Positions 7,651 through 18,902 of a stretch of DNA of 36,593 nucleotides are shown piece after piece. The translations under genes and the position numbers were made by a program. How positions within the stretch are numbered: position 1 is the first letter of the stretch; each line of letters starts with the position of its first letter. The stretch is from Bacteroidia bacterium. GTDB taxonomy: Bacteria > Bacteroidota > Bacteroidia > Bacteroidales > Paludibacteraceae. The stretch lies in the NCBI GenBank assembly GCA_009929375.1, contig SAAO01000037.1:1-36593 (forward strand), written 5' to 3'. Below the pieces are notes generated by a model. That model saw only the letters and a list, made by a program, of their open reading frames with translations. It was not told where the DNA came from and ran no database searches.

Positions 7651-9438
7651 ATGAAGAGAATCCGCAATTTTTGCATTATTGCCCACATCGATCACGGAAA
7701 AAGTACGCTTGCCGATCGCTTGCTGGAATATACAAATACTGTGGCAGGGAAAGAGATGCAGGCTCAGGTGCTCGACAATATGGACCTGGAGCGCGAGCGT
7801 GGAATTACCATTAAAAGCCATGCCATACAAATGAATTATCGTTTGAATGGTGAAGACTATATATTCAATCTGATTGACACTCCGGGACACGTCGATTTTT
7901 CGTACGAAGTGTCGCGTTCCATAGCAGCCTGCGAAGGTGCTTTGCTGATTGTGGATGCAACTCAGGGTATTCAGGCTCAGACTATTTCGAATCTTTACAT
8001 GGCTATTGAGCATGATCTGGAAATTATTCCGGTAATGAACAAAATGGACATGGATAGTGCAATGCCTGATGAAGTGGAAGATCAGATTGTGGAATTGCTG
8101 GGTTGTAAGCCTGAAGAGGTTTTACGTGCAAGCGGTAAAACAGGCCTGGGTATCAATGAAATCCTCGAAGCCATCGTCACTCGTGTACCTGCTCCCAAGG
8201 GCGACCCCGAAGCACCATTGCAATGTCTTATTTTCGACTCGGTGTTTAATTCATTCCGTGGTATTATTGCTTATTTTAAAATTGAAAACGGCACTATTAA
8301 GAAGGGTGACTTAGTGAAATTTGTCAATACCGAAAAAGAATATTTTGCCGACGAAATTGGAATTTTGAAACTCGATATGTCGCCCACTCAAACATTGAGT
8401 GCCGGTGATGTTGGATATATTATTTCGGGTATAAAAACTTCGAAGGAAGTAAAAGTGGGTGATACCATTACGCATGTAAAGCGTCCCTGCGAATCGGCCA
8501 TTGATGGATTTGAAGAGGTGAAACCTATGGTTTTTGCCGGTGTTTATCCTATCGAAACTGAGGATTTTGAAGATTTGCGTGCTTCGCTCGAAAAACTGCA
8601 GCTCAACGATGCCTCATTGACATTTGAACCCGAGTCGTCAGTAGCTCTGGGATTTGGCTTCCGGTGTGGATTTCTTGGAATGCTTCATATGGAAATCGTT
8701 CAGGAACGTCTCGACCGTGAGTTCGATATGAATGTGATTACCACTGTTCCCAACGTTTCGTACAAGGTTTACACCAAAAAGGATGAACTGATTGAAGTGC
8801 ATAACCCTTCGGGATTACCTGATATTGTATTGATTGACAGGATTGAGGAACCTTATATCCGTGCTTCGGTCATTACCCGGACTGAATATATTGGTCAGAT
8901 TATGACACTTTGTTTGGGAAAACGCGGAGAACTTGTAAAGCAGGAATATATTTCGGGTGATCGCATGGAGTTAATCTACGATATGCCACTCGGTGAAATT
9001 GTATTCGATTTCTACGACCGACTCAAGAGTATATCGAAAGGATATGCTTCGTTCGACTATCATATGCACGGTTATCGTCCTTCCAAACTTATAAAGCTTG
9101 ATATTCTGCTTAATGGCGAATCGGTGGATGCACTTTCCTCGCTGATTCACTTTGACAATGCAGTTACACTCGGTCGTCGCATGTGCGAAAAGCTAAAGGA
9201 ACTTATTCCGCGTCAGCAGTTCGACATTGCGGTACAGGCTGCTATCGGTGCGAAAATTATTGCACGCGAAACGATTAAGGCTGTACGTAAGGATGTGACT
9301 GCCAAATGTTACGGAGGAGATATTTCGCGTAAACGAAAACTGCTCGAGAAACAGAAAAAAGGTAAAAAACGTATGAAACAGATTGGAAATGTGGAAGTGC
9401 CTCAAAAAGCATTCCTAGCGGTACTCAAACTGGACTAA
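7651..9438 (+). CDS. lepA: translation elongation factor 4 (LepA/EF4)
   Basis: Ribosome-binding GTPase related to EF-G that can back-translocate ribosomes. 595 residues against 599 in E. coli. The GTPase motifs are in order: G1 [13 protein letters not shown] (about 12-24), G2 [10 protein letters not shown]3 [16 protein letters not shown]4 NKMDMD, then the EF-G-like domains ([33 protein letters not shown]). The LepA-specific C-terminal domain begins around [19 protein letters not shown] and ends [41 protein letters not shown], diagnostic for LepA rather than EF-G or TypA. It is monocistronic, with its own promoter core and a terminator at 9492. Confidence 0.98.
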   Translation: MKRIRNFCIIAHIDHGKSTLADRLLEYTNTVAGKEMQAQVLDNMDLERERGITIKSHAIQMNYRLNGEDYIFNLIDTPGHVDFSYEVSRSIAACEGALLIVDATQGIQAQTISNLYMAIEHDLEIIPVMNKMDMDSAMPDEVEDQIVELLGCKPEEVLRASGKTGLGINEILEAIVTRVPAPKGDPEAPLQCLIFDSVFNSFRGIIAYFKIENGTIKKGDLVKFVNTEKEYFADEIGILKLDMSPTQTLSAGDVGYIISGIKTSKEVKVGDTITHVKRPCESAIDGFEEVKPMVFAGVYPIETEDFEDLRASLEKLQLNDASLTFEPESSVALGFGFRCGFLGMLHMEIVQERLDREFDMNVITTVPNVSYKVYTKKDELIEVHNPSGLPDIVLIDRIEEPYIRASVITRTEYIGQIMTLCLGKRGELVKQEYISGDRMELIYDMPLGEIVFDFYDRLKSISKGYASFDYHMHGYRPSKLIKLDILLNGESVDALSSLIHFDNAVTLGRRMCEKLKELIPRQQFDIAVQAAIGAKIIARETIKAVRKDVTAKCYGGDISRKRKLLEKQKKGKKRMKQIGNVEVPQKAFLAVLKLD

Positions 9439-9491
9439 AGACTTAAAACAGGGAGAAAGTGAAATTACTGCATAAAAAATAATAACAAGAG

Positions 9492-9529
9492 GACGACAGG
9501 AGACATTTGCTTTCTGCCGTCTTTTTTTT
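9492..9529 (+). terminator. rho-independent terminator after lepA
   Basis: Stem GACG-a-CAGGAG (9492-9502) pairs with TTTCTG-c-CGTC (9511-9521), with one internal mismatch and two G-T pairs, followed by eight Ts (9522-9529). It lies 53 bases after the lepA stop. Confidence 0.8.
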
Positions 9530-9706
9530 CTGCCTCAAAACAATTCAATTGAGAAAAGCCTTATACCTGTGTGTTTTACTTTGTTCGGCGATTTTGTTGG
9601 ATTTGTATGTTGAAAAACAGGTAGTTGTAACTTAATGAAAAGTTTTGAAAAACAGATTGAAGTGTATTTGTAGGGTTGCGGGTGCGGTTATATCCGGAAT
9701 TTAGAT

Positions 9707-9714
9707 TAATTTTG
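9707..9714 (+). promoter_or_regulatory. -7 promoter element of the ATP synthase operon
   Basis: TAATTTTG fits TAnnTTTG, 50 bases before the atpD ATG. The nearest upstream TTG (9676-9678) is 28 bases away, longer than the usual 19-21, so the -33 box is weak. No other internal promoter stands out in the operon. Confidence 0.45.
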
Positions 9715-9761
9715 CATATAGTTGATGATACAAATTAGTTATAGTTGTAAAAGCATTGTAG

Positions 9762-11539
<1,778 letters not shown>

Positions 11540-11564
11540 TTCTCTTTGCAAAAATGAATTTATT

Positions 11565-11960
11565 ATGTTGGAACTTAAAAATAAATTATTGATAATACTT
11601 AGTCTGGCAATGTTACTGGCAGGTTGGATAGGTTGGTGGGGTATGAATTTTTATGCGCCCGAAAAAATTATTCCTGCCTATCCGGTGTTGCCTTTTGTGT
11701 TTTTTCTCACTGGTTTTGCTTTTATTTATTTCATGGTGAATTCAAAAAAGACCAACCCTTTGAAAATTGCCTCTCTATACCTTATGCTGAAAGTGGCAAA
11801 AATGTTTGTGTTCGGGATTACGGCGCTGATTTATGTGCTGGGAACCGATGTGGATAAAAAGGTTTTTGTGGTTGTGTTCAGTGGAATGTATGTGGTTTAC
11901 ACTGCTTTTGAAACGTTTGCCTATTACCGAATGGAAAAAACATTGAAAAACAGGGAATGA
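11565..11960 (+). CDS. small membrane protein in the atp operon (AtpI-like position)
   Basis: 131 residues with four predicted membrane helices: about 8-30, 43-62 (LPFVFFLTGFAFIYFMV), 71-92 and 99-120. It lies between atpC and atpB, where Bacteroidota usually carry a small, poorly conserved membrane ORF, and its stop overlaps the atpB start by four bases (ATGA at 11957). By position and topology it may be the counterpart of AtpI, which helps assemble the c-ring in other bacteria. I see no sequence motif proving this, so no symbol is given. Confidence 0.75.
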   Translation: MLELKNKLLIILSLAMLLAGWIGWWGMNFYAPEKIIPAYPVLPFVFFLTGFAFIYFMVNSKKTNPLKIASLYLMLKVAKMFVFGITALIYVLGTDVDKKVFVVVFSGMYVVYTAFETFAYYRMEKTLKNRE

Positions 11961-13015
11961 AAAGGTTATTACTCATAGTATTGCTTGTGTGTTCGGTAGG
12001 CCTCAGAGCCGGAAACACGGAACATAACCCTCAGCAGGAGCTGGATGTCAGGGAGTTTATTCTCGAACATCTTGCCGATTCCTACGAATGGCATATTGTT
12101 TCGTGGGGCGATACTCATATTACTTTGCCATTGCCGGTAATTGTTTTCAGTAAGTTTACAGGTTGGCATATATTTTCTTCATCGGCTTTTCATGATCATC
12201 CTGTGTATTACGGACTAAGCATTGCCACCGAAGGAAAATATAAAGGAAAGATTGTGGAAGTACGGGGCGATGGCCGACAACACCGACCGCTTGATCTTTC
12301 GATTACCAAAGTTGTTTTCTCAATATTTCTGAACAGCTTTTTGCTTATAGTCATTATTATGCTGGTAGCAAGGTCGTATCGCAAAACCGGAATTGCGCCA
12401 CGCAGAGGATTTGCCGGAATGATGGAAATGTTTGTGATGAATGTGGTTGATGAAGTTATAAAACCATGTGTTGGAGTAGATTATAAACGATATGTGCCTT
12501 ATTTATTGACGGTTTTTTTCTTTATATTTTTCAATAATCTCATGGGTCTTGTTCCTTTTATTCCCGGAGGAGCAAATGTGACAGGTAATATTGCGGTAAC
12601 TTTTGTGTTGGCAATTTTTACTTTTCTTATTGTCAATGCCTCGGGAACAAGAGAATATTGGAGAGAAATTTTCTGGCCCGACGTGCCGTTGTGGCTGAAG
12701 ATACCGGTTCCTCTTATGCCTGCCATCGAGTTGGTAGGTATGTTTACAAAGCCCTTTGCACTTATGATTCGTTTGTTTGCCAATATTCTGGCTGGTCACT
12801 CCATTGTACTGGGCCTTACGAGTCTGATTTTTATTACGGTAAAACTGGGACCGGTGATGAATGCCGAAATGACTGTGTTGTCGGTTATTTTCAGTGTGTT
12901 TATCGATGTTGTTGAACTTTTGGTGGCTTATATACAGGCTTATGTTTTTACCATGCTTTCTGCAGTATTCATAGGCTTAGCCAGGGTGAAACCGCATCAG
13001 GAAGATGCTCATTAA
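11957..13015 (+). CDS. atpB: ATP synthase F0 subunit a, with secreted N-terminal extension
   Basis: Membrane subunit forming the proton half-channels (352 residues). The essential arginine is in MIRLFANILAGHSIVLGL near residue 273; downstream helices have YIQAYVFTMLSAVFIGLA. Unlike E. coli subunit a (271 residues), it starts with a signal peptide (RLLLIVLLVCSVGLRAG) and about 100 polar residues before the first core helix (VVFSIFLNSFLLIVIIMLVA), so this part should be periplasmic. The extension is usual for Bacteroidota atpB. It is coupled to the upstream ORF by an ATGA overlap. Confidence 0.96.
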   Translation: MKRLLLIVLLVCSVGLRAGNTEHNPQQELDVREFILEHLADSYEWHIVSWGDTHITLPLPVIVFSKFTGWHIFSSSAFHDHPVYYGLSIATEGKYKGKIVEVRGDGRQHRPLDLSITKVVFSIFLNSFLLIVIIMLVARSYRKTGIAPRRGFAGMMEMFVMNVVDEVIKPCVGVDYKRYVPYLLTVFFFIFFNNLMGLVPFIPGGANVTGNIAVTFVLAIFTFLIVNASGTREYWREIFWPDVPLWLKIPVPLMPAIELVGMFTKPFALMIRLFANILAGHSIVLGLTSLIFITVKLGPVMNAEMTVLSVIFSVFIDVVELLVAYIQAYVFTMLSAVFIGLARVKPHQEDAH

Positions 13016-13059
13016 AAGCTTTTTATAGATAGGAAACAATAAAATTATATAACCTTTAA

Positions 13060-13320
<261 letters not shown>

Positions 13321-13398
13321 AAGCTTTTCAGTAAATGCGGAATTTTCTGCTTAACACCGAAACAGTTGTCTTTTTTTTGAACGCTAAAACATTATAAA

Positions 13399-13899
13399 AT
13401 GAATCTTTTAACACCCGATCCAGGTTTGGTGTTCTGGATGACCATATCATTCGGAATAGTGGTATTTATACTTGCCAAATTCGGTTTTCCTGTTATTGTG
13501 AAAATGGTGGAAGAGCGAAAAGCTTACATCGAAGACTCGCTTGTGATGGCCGAAAAAGCCCGTACAGAGCTTGAAACGGTGAAGGAAGAAGCCGCAAGGA
13601 TAATAGCTCAGGCAAACCATGAACAGGTCAGGATTCTGCATGAAACATCGCTGGCTCAGGAACAAATGCTAAACGATGCGCGTGCAAAAGCGCGTGAAGA
13701 AGCGGAGAAAATAATTGTACATGCCCGTAAGCAGATAGTGGCCGAAAAAGATGAAAGTCTGAGGGAAATGCGCCGAATGATTGCAGGTATGTCACTCGAA
13801 ATCGTAAAGAAAGTGTTGCGTACCGAACTCAATACGAGCGAGAAGCATGCCGAAATGATTCATAAACTTATCGACGAATCAGCTAAACGCCAGTCATGA
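13399..13899 (+). CDS. atpF: ATP synthase F0 subunit b
   Basis: 166-residue peripheral-stalk subunit. A single N-terminal helix (LVFWMTISFGIVVFILAKF) is followed by FPVIVKMVEERKAYIEDSL and a long charged alpha-helical stalk (about residues 35-140) rich in A, E, K and R, as expected for the b dimer. The C-terminal part (MSLEIVKKVLR) binds the delta subunit in homologues. Its stop overlaps the atpH ATG by four bases. Confidence 0.95.
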   Translation: MNLLTPDPGLVFWMTISFGIVVFILAKFGFPVIVKMVEERKAYIEDSLVMAEKARTELETVKEEAARIIAQANHEQVRILHETSLAQEQMLNDARAKAREEAEKIIVHARKQIVAEKDESLREMRRMIAGMSLEIVKKVLRTELNTSEKHAEMIHKLIDESAKRQS

Positions 13900-14456
13900 T
13901 AAATGCCTCGTACATACCGTTGCGATATGCCCGTGCACTGAATGAATATGCTAAACAAAATTCAGTTCAGGAAGCTGTTTATGTGCAATGCAAAAAGGCT
14001 TTGAGCAAATTTGCCGGTTTCGCTGCCCTGCGACAATTGTTGGGTAACCCACTATTGAAGCGGGATGAGCGATACGCTGTTCTTGCCTCGGTGTTCGGCG
14101 GAAAACCAGATCCAGTGCTGAGTCGTTTTCTGTATTTTCTGACTGAAAATAAACGAGAAAGCTACATTCAGGAAATTATTGTCCGTTTTATACGCCTTTA
14201 TCGCGAGGAAAACCATATTCTGAGTGCAATTCTGATCACAGCTTCCGAAACAGATGCAGAAACTGAAAAGCGTATTCTTGAAATGATACGCCGTAAAACA
14301 GCTTCTTCGGTGGAAATGGAGAAAAGAATTGATCCGGAATTGATAGGAGGTTTTGTACTTGAACTCGATAATCTGCGTTGGGATGCCAGTTTGTCAGGAG
14401 AACTGAAGAAGATTTCCGGAAAACTGACTGAGTTGAATCGTAGACAAAGCATGTAA
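13896..14456 (+). CDS. atpH: ATP synthase F1 delta subunit
   Basis: 186-residue OSCP/delta subunit linking the stalk to F1. The N-terminal helical domain contains ASYIPLRYARALNEYAKQN. The conserved C-terminal element is IDPELIGGFVLELDNLRWDASLSGELKKI, close to the family signature for residues 145-175. The ATG overlaps the atpF stop (ATGA, 13896-13899). Confidence 0.93.
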   Translation: MINASYIPLRYARALNEYAKQNSVQEAVYVQCKKALSKFAGFAALRQLLGNPLLKRDERYAVLASVFGGKPDPVLSRFLYFLTENKRESYIQEIIVRFIRLYREENHILSAILITASETDAETEKRILEMIRRKTASSVEMEKRIDPELIGGFVLELDNLRWDASLSGELKKISGKLTELNRRQSM

Positions 14457-14479
14457 AGTTCGTTTTTTTATAAAATTTT

Positions 14480-14500
14480 CCGGTCAGCACAGCTGACCGG
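14480..14500 (+). promoter_or_regulatory. strong hairpin in the atpH-atpA spacer
   Basis: A perfect 9-bp stem CCGGTCAGC/GCTGACCGG with a 3-base loop (ACA), 17 bases before the atpA ATG. It is not followed by a T-run, so it is unlikely to terminate; a T-run lies upstream instead (14463-14469). It may be an mRNA stability or processing element that sets subunit ratio (inference). Confidence 0.5.
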
Positions 14501-14517
14501 TATACTGAAATAAATCT

Positions 14518-16104
14518 ATGGCCGACGAAATAAAAGTAAGTGAAGTAACCGACGTTCTTTTGCGTCAGTTGAGTGGAATAGAAACCGGAGTACAGTTCGA
14601 CGAAACAGGTGTGGTACTGCAATCGGGTGATGGCGTGGTACGTATTTACGGACTGCGTAATGCCGGTGCAGGTGAACTTCTGGAGTTTGAAAATGGTGTG
14701 AAAGCCATTGTGATGAATCTTGAGGAAGATAATGTGGGTGCCGTGCTTTTAGGATCTGCCGGCATGGTTCGCGAGGGTGATACTGTGAAGCGTAGTCGCA
14801 AAGTGGCTTCTATCATGGTAGGCGAGAGTCTGCTCGGACGTGTCATTAATCCACTTGGCGATCCGCTCGATGGAAAAGGTCGTCCCGATGGAAATATGGT
14901 AGAACTGCCACTCGAACGTAAAGCTCCGGGTGTAATCTTTCGTCAACCGGTAAACGAACCTCTGCAGACCGGATTGAAGGCTATTGATGCGATGATTCCA
15001 ATTGGAAGGGGGCAGCGTGAGTTGATTATTGGTGACCGTCAGACTGGAAAAACAAGTATTGCTGTCGATACAATTATCAATCAGCGTGGAAATTACGAAG
15101 CCGGAAATCCTGTTTACTGTATTTATGTGGCTGTTGGTCAGAAAGGTTCTACAGTTGCCGGGATTGTAAATACACTTCAGCAACACGGAGCGATGGATTA
15201 CACTGTTGTGGTGGCTGCAAATGCTTCCGATCCTGCTGCTATGCAGTATTTTGCTCCTTTTGCAGGTGCTGCCATCGGTGAGTATTTCCGCGATACAGGT
15301 CGTCATGCGCTCGTGGTTTACGACGATTTGTCGAAACAGGCGGTGGCATACCGCGAAGTTTCGCTGATTTTGCGTCGTCCTTCCGGCCGTGAAGCATATC
15401 CGGGTGATATTTTCTATCTTCACTCGCGTTTACTCGAAAGAGCCGCCAAAATTATTGCCCGCAACGAAGTGGCAGCGCAAATGAATGACCTGCCCGAGAG
15501 TCTGAAGCCTTTGGTGCGTGGTGGTGGCTCGCTTACTGCTTTGCCTATTATCGAAACTCAGGCAGGCGACGTGTCGGCCTATATTCCTACAAATGTGATT
15601 TCGATTACCGATGGACAGATTTTTCTTGATACAGATTTGTTTCATCAGGGAAACAGACCAGCTGTAGATGTGGGTATTTCAGTTTCGCGTGTAGGTGGAA
15701 ATGCGCAGGTGAAAGCTATGAAAAAAGTAGCCGGAACTCTGAAAATTGATCAGGCGCAATACCGCGAACTGGAGGCTTTCAGCAAGTTTGGCGGTGACCT
15801 TGATGCTGTAACAGCTATGACTATTGATAAGGGACAAAAGAACAGTCGTTTGCTTGTGCAGTTGTTGCATCAGCCTATGCCTGTAGAGAAACAAATTGCA
15901 GTACTTTATAGTGGTACAAAGGGACTTTTGCGCGAATTGCCTTTGCAGAAAGTGCCACTTTTCGAAAAGGAATTTTTGCTGGTACTTGAACACAATTATC
16001 GTCAAACGGTACTCGATGTCCTTAAACAGGGAATTATAAACGATGAGGTAACCGGACTTATCGAAAAGGCTGCTAAACAGGTTGTAATGCAGTTAAATTC
16101 GTAA
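14518..16104 (+). CDS. atpA: ATP synthase F1 alpha subunit
   Basis: Non-catalytic nucleotide-binding F1 subunit, 528 residues. Walker A GDRQTGKT (about 178-185) followed by [10 protein letters not shown], the alpha-specific [34 protein letters not shown] block (in part), [17 protein letters not shown], and the [33 protein letters not shown] region. The arginine finger lies in the last of these. The N-terminus has [15 protein letters not shown], the helix that binds delta. The spacer before it holds the hairpin at 14480. Confidence 0.98.
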   Translation: MADEIKVSEVTDVLLRQLSGIETGVQFDETGVVLQSGDGVVRIYGLRNAGAGELLEFENGVKAIVMNLEEDNVGAVLLGSAGMVREGDTVKRSRKVASIMVGESLLGRVINPLGDPLDGKGRPDGNMVELPLERKAPGVIFRQPVNEPLQTGLKAIDAMIPIGRGQRELIIGDRQTGKTSIAVDTIINQRGNYEAGNPVYCIYVAVGQKGSTVAGIVNTLQQHGAMDYTVVVAANASDPAAMQYFAPFAGAAIGEYFRDTGRHALVVYDDLSKQAVAYREVSLILRRPSGREAYPGDIFYLHSRLLERAAKIIARNEVAAQMNDLPESLKPLVRGGGSLTALPIIETQAGDVSAYIPTNVISITDGQIFLDTDLFHQGNRPAVDVGISVSRVGGNAQVKAMKKVAGTLKIDQAQYRELEAFSKFGGDLDAVTAMTIDKGQKNSRLLVQLLHQPMPVEKQIAVLYSGTKGLLRELPLQKVPLFEKEFLLVLEHNYRQTVLDVLKQGIINDEVTGLIEKAAKQVVMQLNS

Positions 16105-16133
16105 AATATCATCTCTTCGAAAAAGAATAAACT

Positions 16134-17000
16134 GTGGCTACATTAAAAGAAATAAAATCACGTATTCAGTCGGTAAAGTCGACACAGAAGATTACATCAG
16201 CCATGAAAATGGTATCGTCGGCTAAATTACGAAAAGCCGAAAAAAAACTGGAGAACTCTGTGGCATACGTAACGTCGATGCAGCAATTGCGCTCAGTGCT
16301 TTTGCATGATACCCGTGGCTATGTGTCGCCGCTTGCTGTGTCGCGTCCGGTAAATAAAGTCCTTTTGGTGGTTTTTTCGGGTAACTCAGGTATGTGTGGA
16401 AGTTTCAATGCTAATATCCTGAAGCAGATGTCGGCCACGATATCCGGTTACGAACAGCAGGGAATTAAAACAGGAGTAGTGGCTGTGGGAAAAAAAGTAT
16501 TGCAGGCTTGTGTTAAATCCGAAATTGAACCTGAAGCCGATTATCATTCGTTGATCGACAAGCCTGATGTATTTCAGGTGGCAGTACTTGCTGATTTTCT
16601 TATCAAGAAGTTCCTGACTTTAGAAGCTGATCGTATAGAACTTATTTATTTCAATTATCGGAGTAAAGCTTCACAGCAACTTGGCACCGAAGTATTGCTT
16701 CCGTGCAGAATGGTGACAGCCGACGAGCAGCATCATGTGCATCATTCAACAGATTATCTTTATGATTCAGAAAAGAAGGATATTCTCGATGCGCTTGTCC
16801 CTGCATTGCTTAAAACCGAATTGTTTCATGCGCTTTTAAACTCCCATGTTTCTGAACACGCTGCGCGTACCACTGCCATGCAAACAGCTACCGACAATGC
16901 CTCAGATCTGCTTCAGGAGTTGTCGCTGCAATACAATAAGTCACGTCAGCAGGCTATTACCGCTGAGTTGCTTGATATTATGGGAGGGTCATTTAAATAA
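16134..17000 (+). CDS. atpG: ATP synthase F1 gamma subunit
   Basis: Rotor subunit, 288 residues. N-terminal coiled-coil helix ATLKEIKSRIQSVKSTQKIT followed by SAMKMVSSAKLRKAE; central Rossmann-like part (VVFSGNSGMCGSFNANIL); C-terminal helix with the conserved NKSRQQAITAELLDIMGGS. The start codon is GTG at 16134; no ATG fits the conserved N-terminus. Last gene of the operon. Its 3' end overlaps the convergent DUF2007 gene by 8 bases, so there is no room for a simple terminator. Confidence 0.97.
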   Translation: MATLKEIKSRIQSVKSTQKITSAMKMVSSAKLRKAEKKLENSVAYVTSMQQLRSVLLHDTRGYVSPLAVSRPVNKVLLVVFSGNSGMCGSFNANILKQMSATISGYEQQGIKTGVVAVGKKVLQACVKSEIEPEADYHSLIDKPDVFQVAVLADFLIKKFLTLEADRIELIYFNYRSKASQQLGTEVLLPCRMVTADEQHHVHHSTDYLYDSEKKDILDALVPALLKTELFHALLNSHVSEHAARTTAMQTATDNASDLLQELSLQYNKSRQQAITAELLDIMGGSFK

Positions 17001-17241
17001 CGGGAGAGTCCAATTCTAGCTGGTTGTAGTAGTCTTCAATCACTTTACGCGCTTTTTCAAGATCTTTCTCCAGAACTACAATTCTTAACCCATCGTTTAA
17101 TTCTCCAAACATGGGCAGTAAATCAACCGAATCCTCATTATTTATAGAGCAATCAATGTCGTTTTCCTTCAACAACTCCTGCTCAAACATGGCATCCACC
17201 ATGCTTTCATAATTTTTAAACGTTACCAGTTTGTCTTCCAT
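16993..17241 (-). CDS. DUF2007-family small protein
   Basis: 82 residues resembling the DUF2007 'putative signal transducing protein' family: KLVTFKNYESMVDAMFEQELL, EDSVDLLPMFGELNDGLRIVV and a C-terminal KARKVIEDYYNQLE. The function of the family is unknown. I place the start at 17241 (MEDKLVTF) because the longer frame to 17364 runs through the downstream part of the endonuclease gene and its 41 extra residues are not family-like. A near-match promoter core, TACTTTTA on the minus strand, lies about 35 bases upstream. Convergent with and overlapping the end of atpG. Confidence 0.75.
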   Translation of the reverse strand: MEDKLVTFKNYESMVDAMFEQELLKENDIDCSINNEDSVDLLPMFGELNDGLRIVVLEKDLEKARKVIEDYYNQLELDSPVI

Positions 17242-17345
17242 AAGGCCTTGTTTTGAGGGTTGATAATAATGTTTATAAAAGTAACGAAACGAAAGCTTTT
17301 TTTGTTTTGTGTTTTGCGGAAAAAAGTATCTTTTTTGTCCTTTTC

Positions 17346-18158
17346 CTAATTGCTCCACGACCACCTTTCAGGTATGTTTTCGCTTTCGAGTCTGTTTTCG
17401 GTACTGTCAGTGAGTTTTGGAAAAAAGTCTATACCTGTTATTTTTTCGAGACTGTCTGTACTTATGCAAAAGGTCTGAAGGTCAGCTTTCGACCCTTTGT
17501 TTGGTATAAGAAGTGTGATGATTTTCGTCATTTTCTTATCCATTACCGTTTTGTAGTAGAATGCAGGTACGCTAACCTGATTCCGGCCGGTTTTTGTCAG
17601 AATATCATTCAGTACAGGTCCGGTTGCAATGTACACTCCTCCGTATTGTGTGGCCCAGTCCCGCACCTGTTCTTCTGTTCTTTTCCATATCCCTCTGTTG
17701 AAAGCCGGTACCTGTGGCGACATGTTGCTGAAATAAAACGAAGCGTTCATCGCTTCTTCCGACCATTTCATGTCCGCTGCGGGAGCCAAATGTCCGCGAT
17801 CGTAACCACTGCCTTTATAGTCGCTGTCGGTTGCCGAGCCTGTATGTATTGTCTTGTCTTCAAGAAATCTGTCGGTGCGACTTACGGAGCCGGCAATTTC
17901 GTCCGCTGTAAGTTCATAAGCTACCCATGCTGCTTGTTCGTGTTTTTCGCAGTATGCCAGTGTGAATCCGGGGTGCTCTACAATTTGCAGGTCGGAATTT
18001 TCTGCAGGAATTTCAATCCCTGAAGTCACGGTCGCCTGTGGGTCTTGTGTTGTGTTCGAGCTGCTTTGATTTGTGGTTTTTCTTTGCGTGAGACAAGCAA
18101 AGGCAGCGATTGTGATCACAAGTAGCAGCAGAAAAAGGATTATGTGTTTTTGCTTCAT
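17346..18158 (-). CDS. exported DNA/RNA non-specific endonuclease (NUC/EndA type)
   Basis: 270-residue beta-beta-alpha-metal nuclease. The catalytic motif DRGH occurs in GYDRGHLAPAADM (near residue 119), and the metal-binding asparagine in MSPQVPAFNRGIWKRTE. The VYIATGPV strand is also typical. The N-terminus MKQKHIILFLLLLVITIAAFAC is a signal anchor or lipoprotein signal (possible lipobox AFAC), followed by a Ser/Thr-rich linker to about residue 45. The enzyme should act outside the cytoplasm, degrading DNA and RNA. The neighbouring DUF2007 gene is on the same strand 104 bases downstream but probably has its own promoter. Confidence 0.92.
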   Translation of the reverse strand: MKQKHIILFLLLLVITIAAFACLTQRKTTNQSSSNTTQDPQATVTSGIEIPAENSDLQIVEHPGFTLAYCEKHEQAAWVAYELTADEIAGSVSRTDRFLEDKTIHTGSATDSDYKGSGYDRGHLAPAADMKWSEEAMNASFYFSNMSPQVPAFNRGIWKRTEEQVRDWATQYGGVYIATGPVLNDILTKTGRNQVSVPAFYYKTVMDKKMTKIITLLIPNKGSKADLQTFCISTDSLEKITGIDFFPKLTDSTENRLESENIPERWSWSN

Positions 18159-18184
18159 GTTTTGTGGAGATTAAAATGTAAGTT

Positions 18185-18214
18185 CAAAATTACACAATGT
18201 TTTCTCGATTCCAA
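18185..18214 (-). promoter_or_regulatory. promoter of the endonuclease gene
   Basis: The minus strand reads TTG (18214-18212), a 19-base spacer, then TAATTTTG (18192-18185), a full match to the Bacteroidota consensus. It ends 26 bases before the ATG at 18158. Confidence 0.7.
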
Positions 18215-18448
18215 AATACTAAGTTATGCTGTTCTTTTTTTTACGACTTGTTCCTTAAATTTCAATAAGCCGATGGTTTTGCAAATAAAAGCAGTTGTAA
18301 ATGCAGGTATTTTGATGTGTTAGTTCGGCTTTGCAACCGAATTACTTTTCAATATTCTTATTCCCGGGTTTTATGTTGATATAATAATTGATTATTAAAT
18401 ACAATTAATGTGAAATTAAATATTGAAATGTCTTGTTTTTGTTGTTTA

Positions 18449-18541
18449 TTGATTTAATTTTTGCTCTGTCTTAATTTTTTATTATCTGTGAGTTGTAAAT
18501 TTCAGATTGTGAGTTGATTAAATATTTGCCTTGTCTTAATT
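18449..18541. repeat. pair of 28-bp imperfect direct repeats, 65-bp period
   Basis: Copies at 18449-18476 and 18514-18541 agree at 24 of 28 positions; both begin TTGATT and end TGTCTTAATT. A second, exact 9-bp direct repeat (TGTGAGTTG, 21 bp apart) lies between and touching them. They lie about 360-450 bases upstream of the lipoprotein gene at 18903. Either operator-like sites or a tandem duplication remnant. Confidence 0.5.
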
Positions 18542-18902
18542 AAATCAGGTGAAAAATTTGCAATTAGTGCTATCAAACCATAATTTTATCACCGTGAATT
18601 TTGTCTTTCCCTCTTGTTTTCAATACCAGTTTTAGATAATGATTTTTTGCAGAATAGCTGTTGTGTGAAACTATTTATATTTTCTGTATTGGCTGTTCAA
18701 ATTGCATTCAAACTAAATGTTTGCTGTGTTATAACTAATTAAATCTTAAATATGATAAATTTTGAAAAAACACCGGGGTTAATAATGGCTAACCACCAAA
18801 AGTCGGGTATGTGCAAGCGAAAAACGACAAGAAACATTAGAGTAGCCTATTCTGTACAAGGATTGAAAATGTAAAAGTTTAAATCTAAAAACATTTTGAA
18901 AA

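Larger units (their letters stand above)
18159..18902. other. long AT-rich gene-free region with direct repeats
   Basis: Contains the endonuclease promoter at its left end, a 28-bp imperfect direct repeat (18449-18476 and 18514-18541), and a 9-bp repeat TGTGAGTTG (18487-18495 and 18508-18516). A 29-codon open frame lies at 18785-18874. The middle is strikingly AT-rich. Nothing else is recognisable; the stretch may be the regulatory region of the three-gene exported-protein cluster downstream. Confidence 0.5.

Noticed and set aside
14749-15423. 224-residue minus-strand open frame
   Set aside because: Completely inside atpA on the opposite strand and without any family signature.
17253-18023. 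256-residue plus-strand open frame
   Set aside because: It lies wholly antisense to the endonuclease gene, which has the DRGH motif and a good promoter; the translation is rich in Cys and Phe and has no family features.
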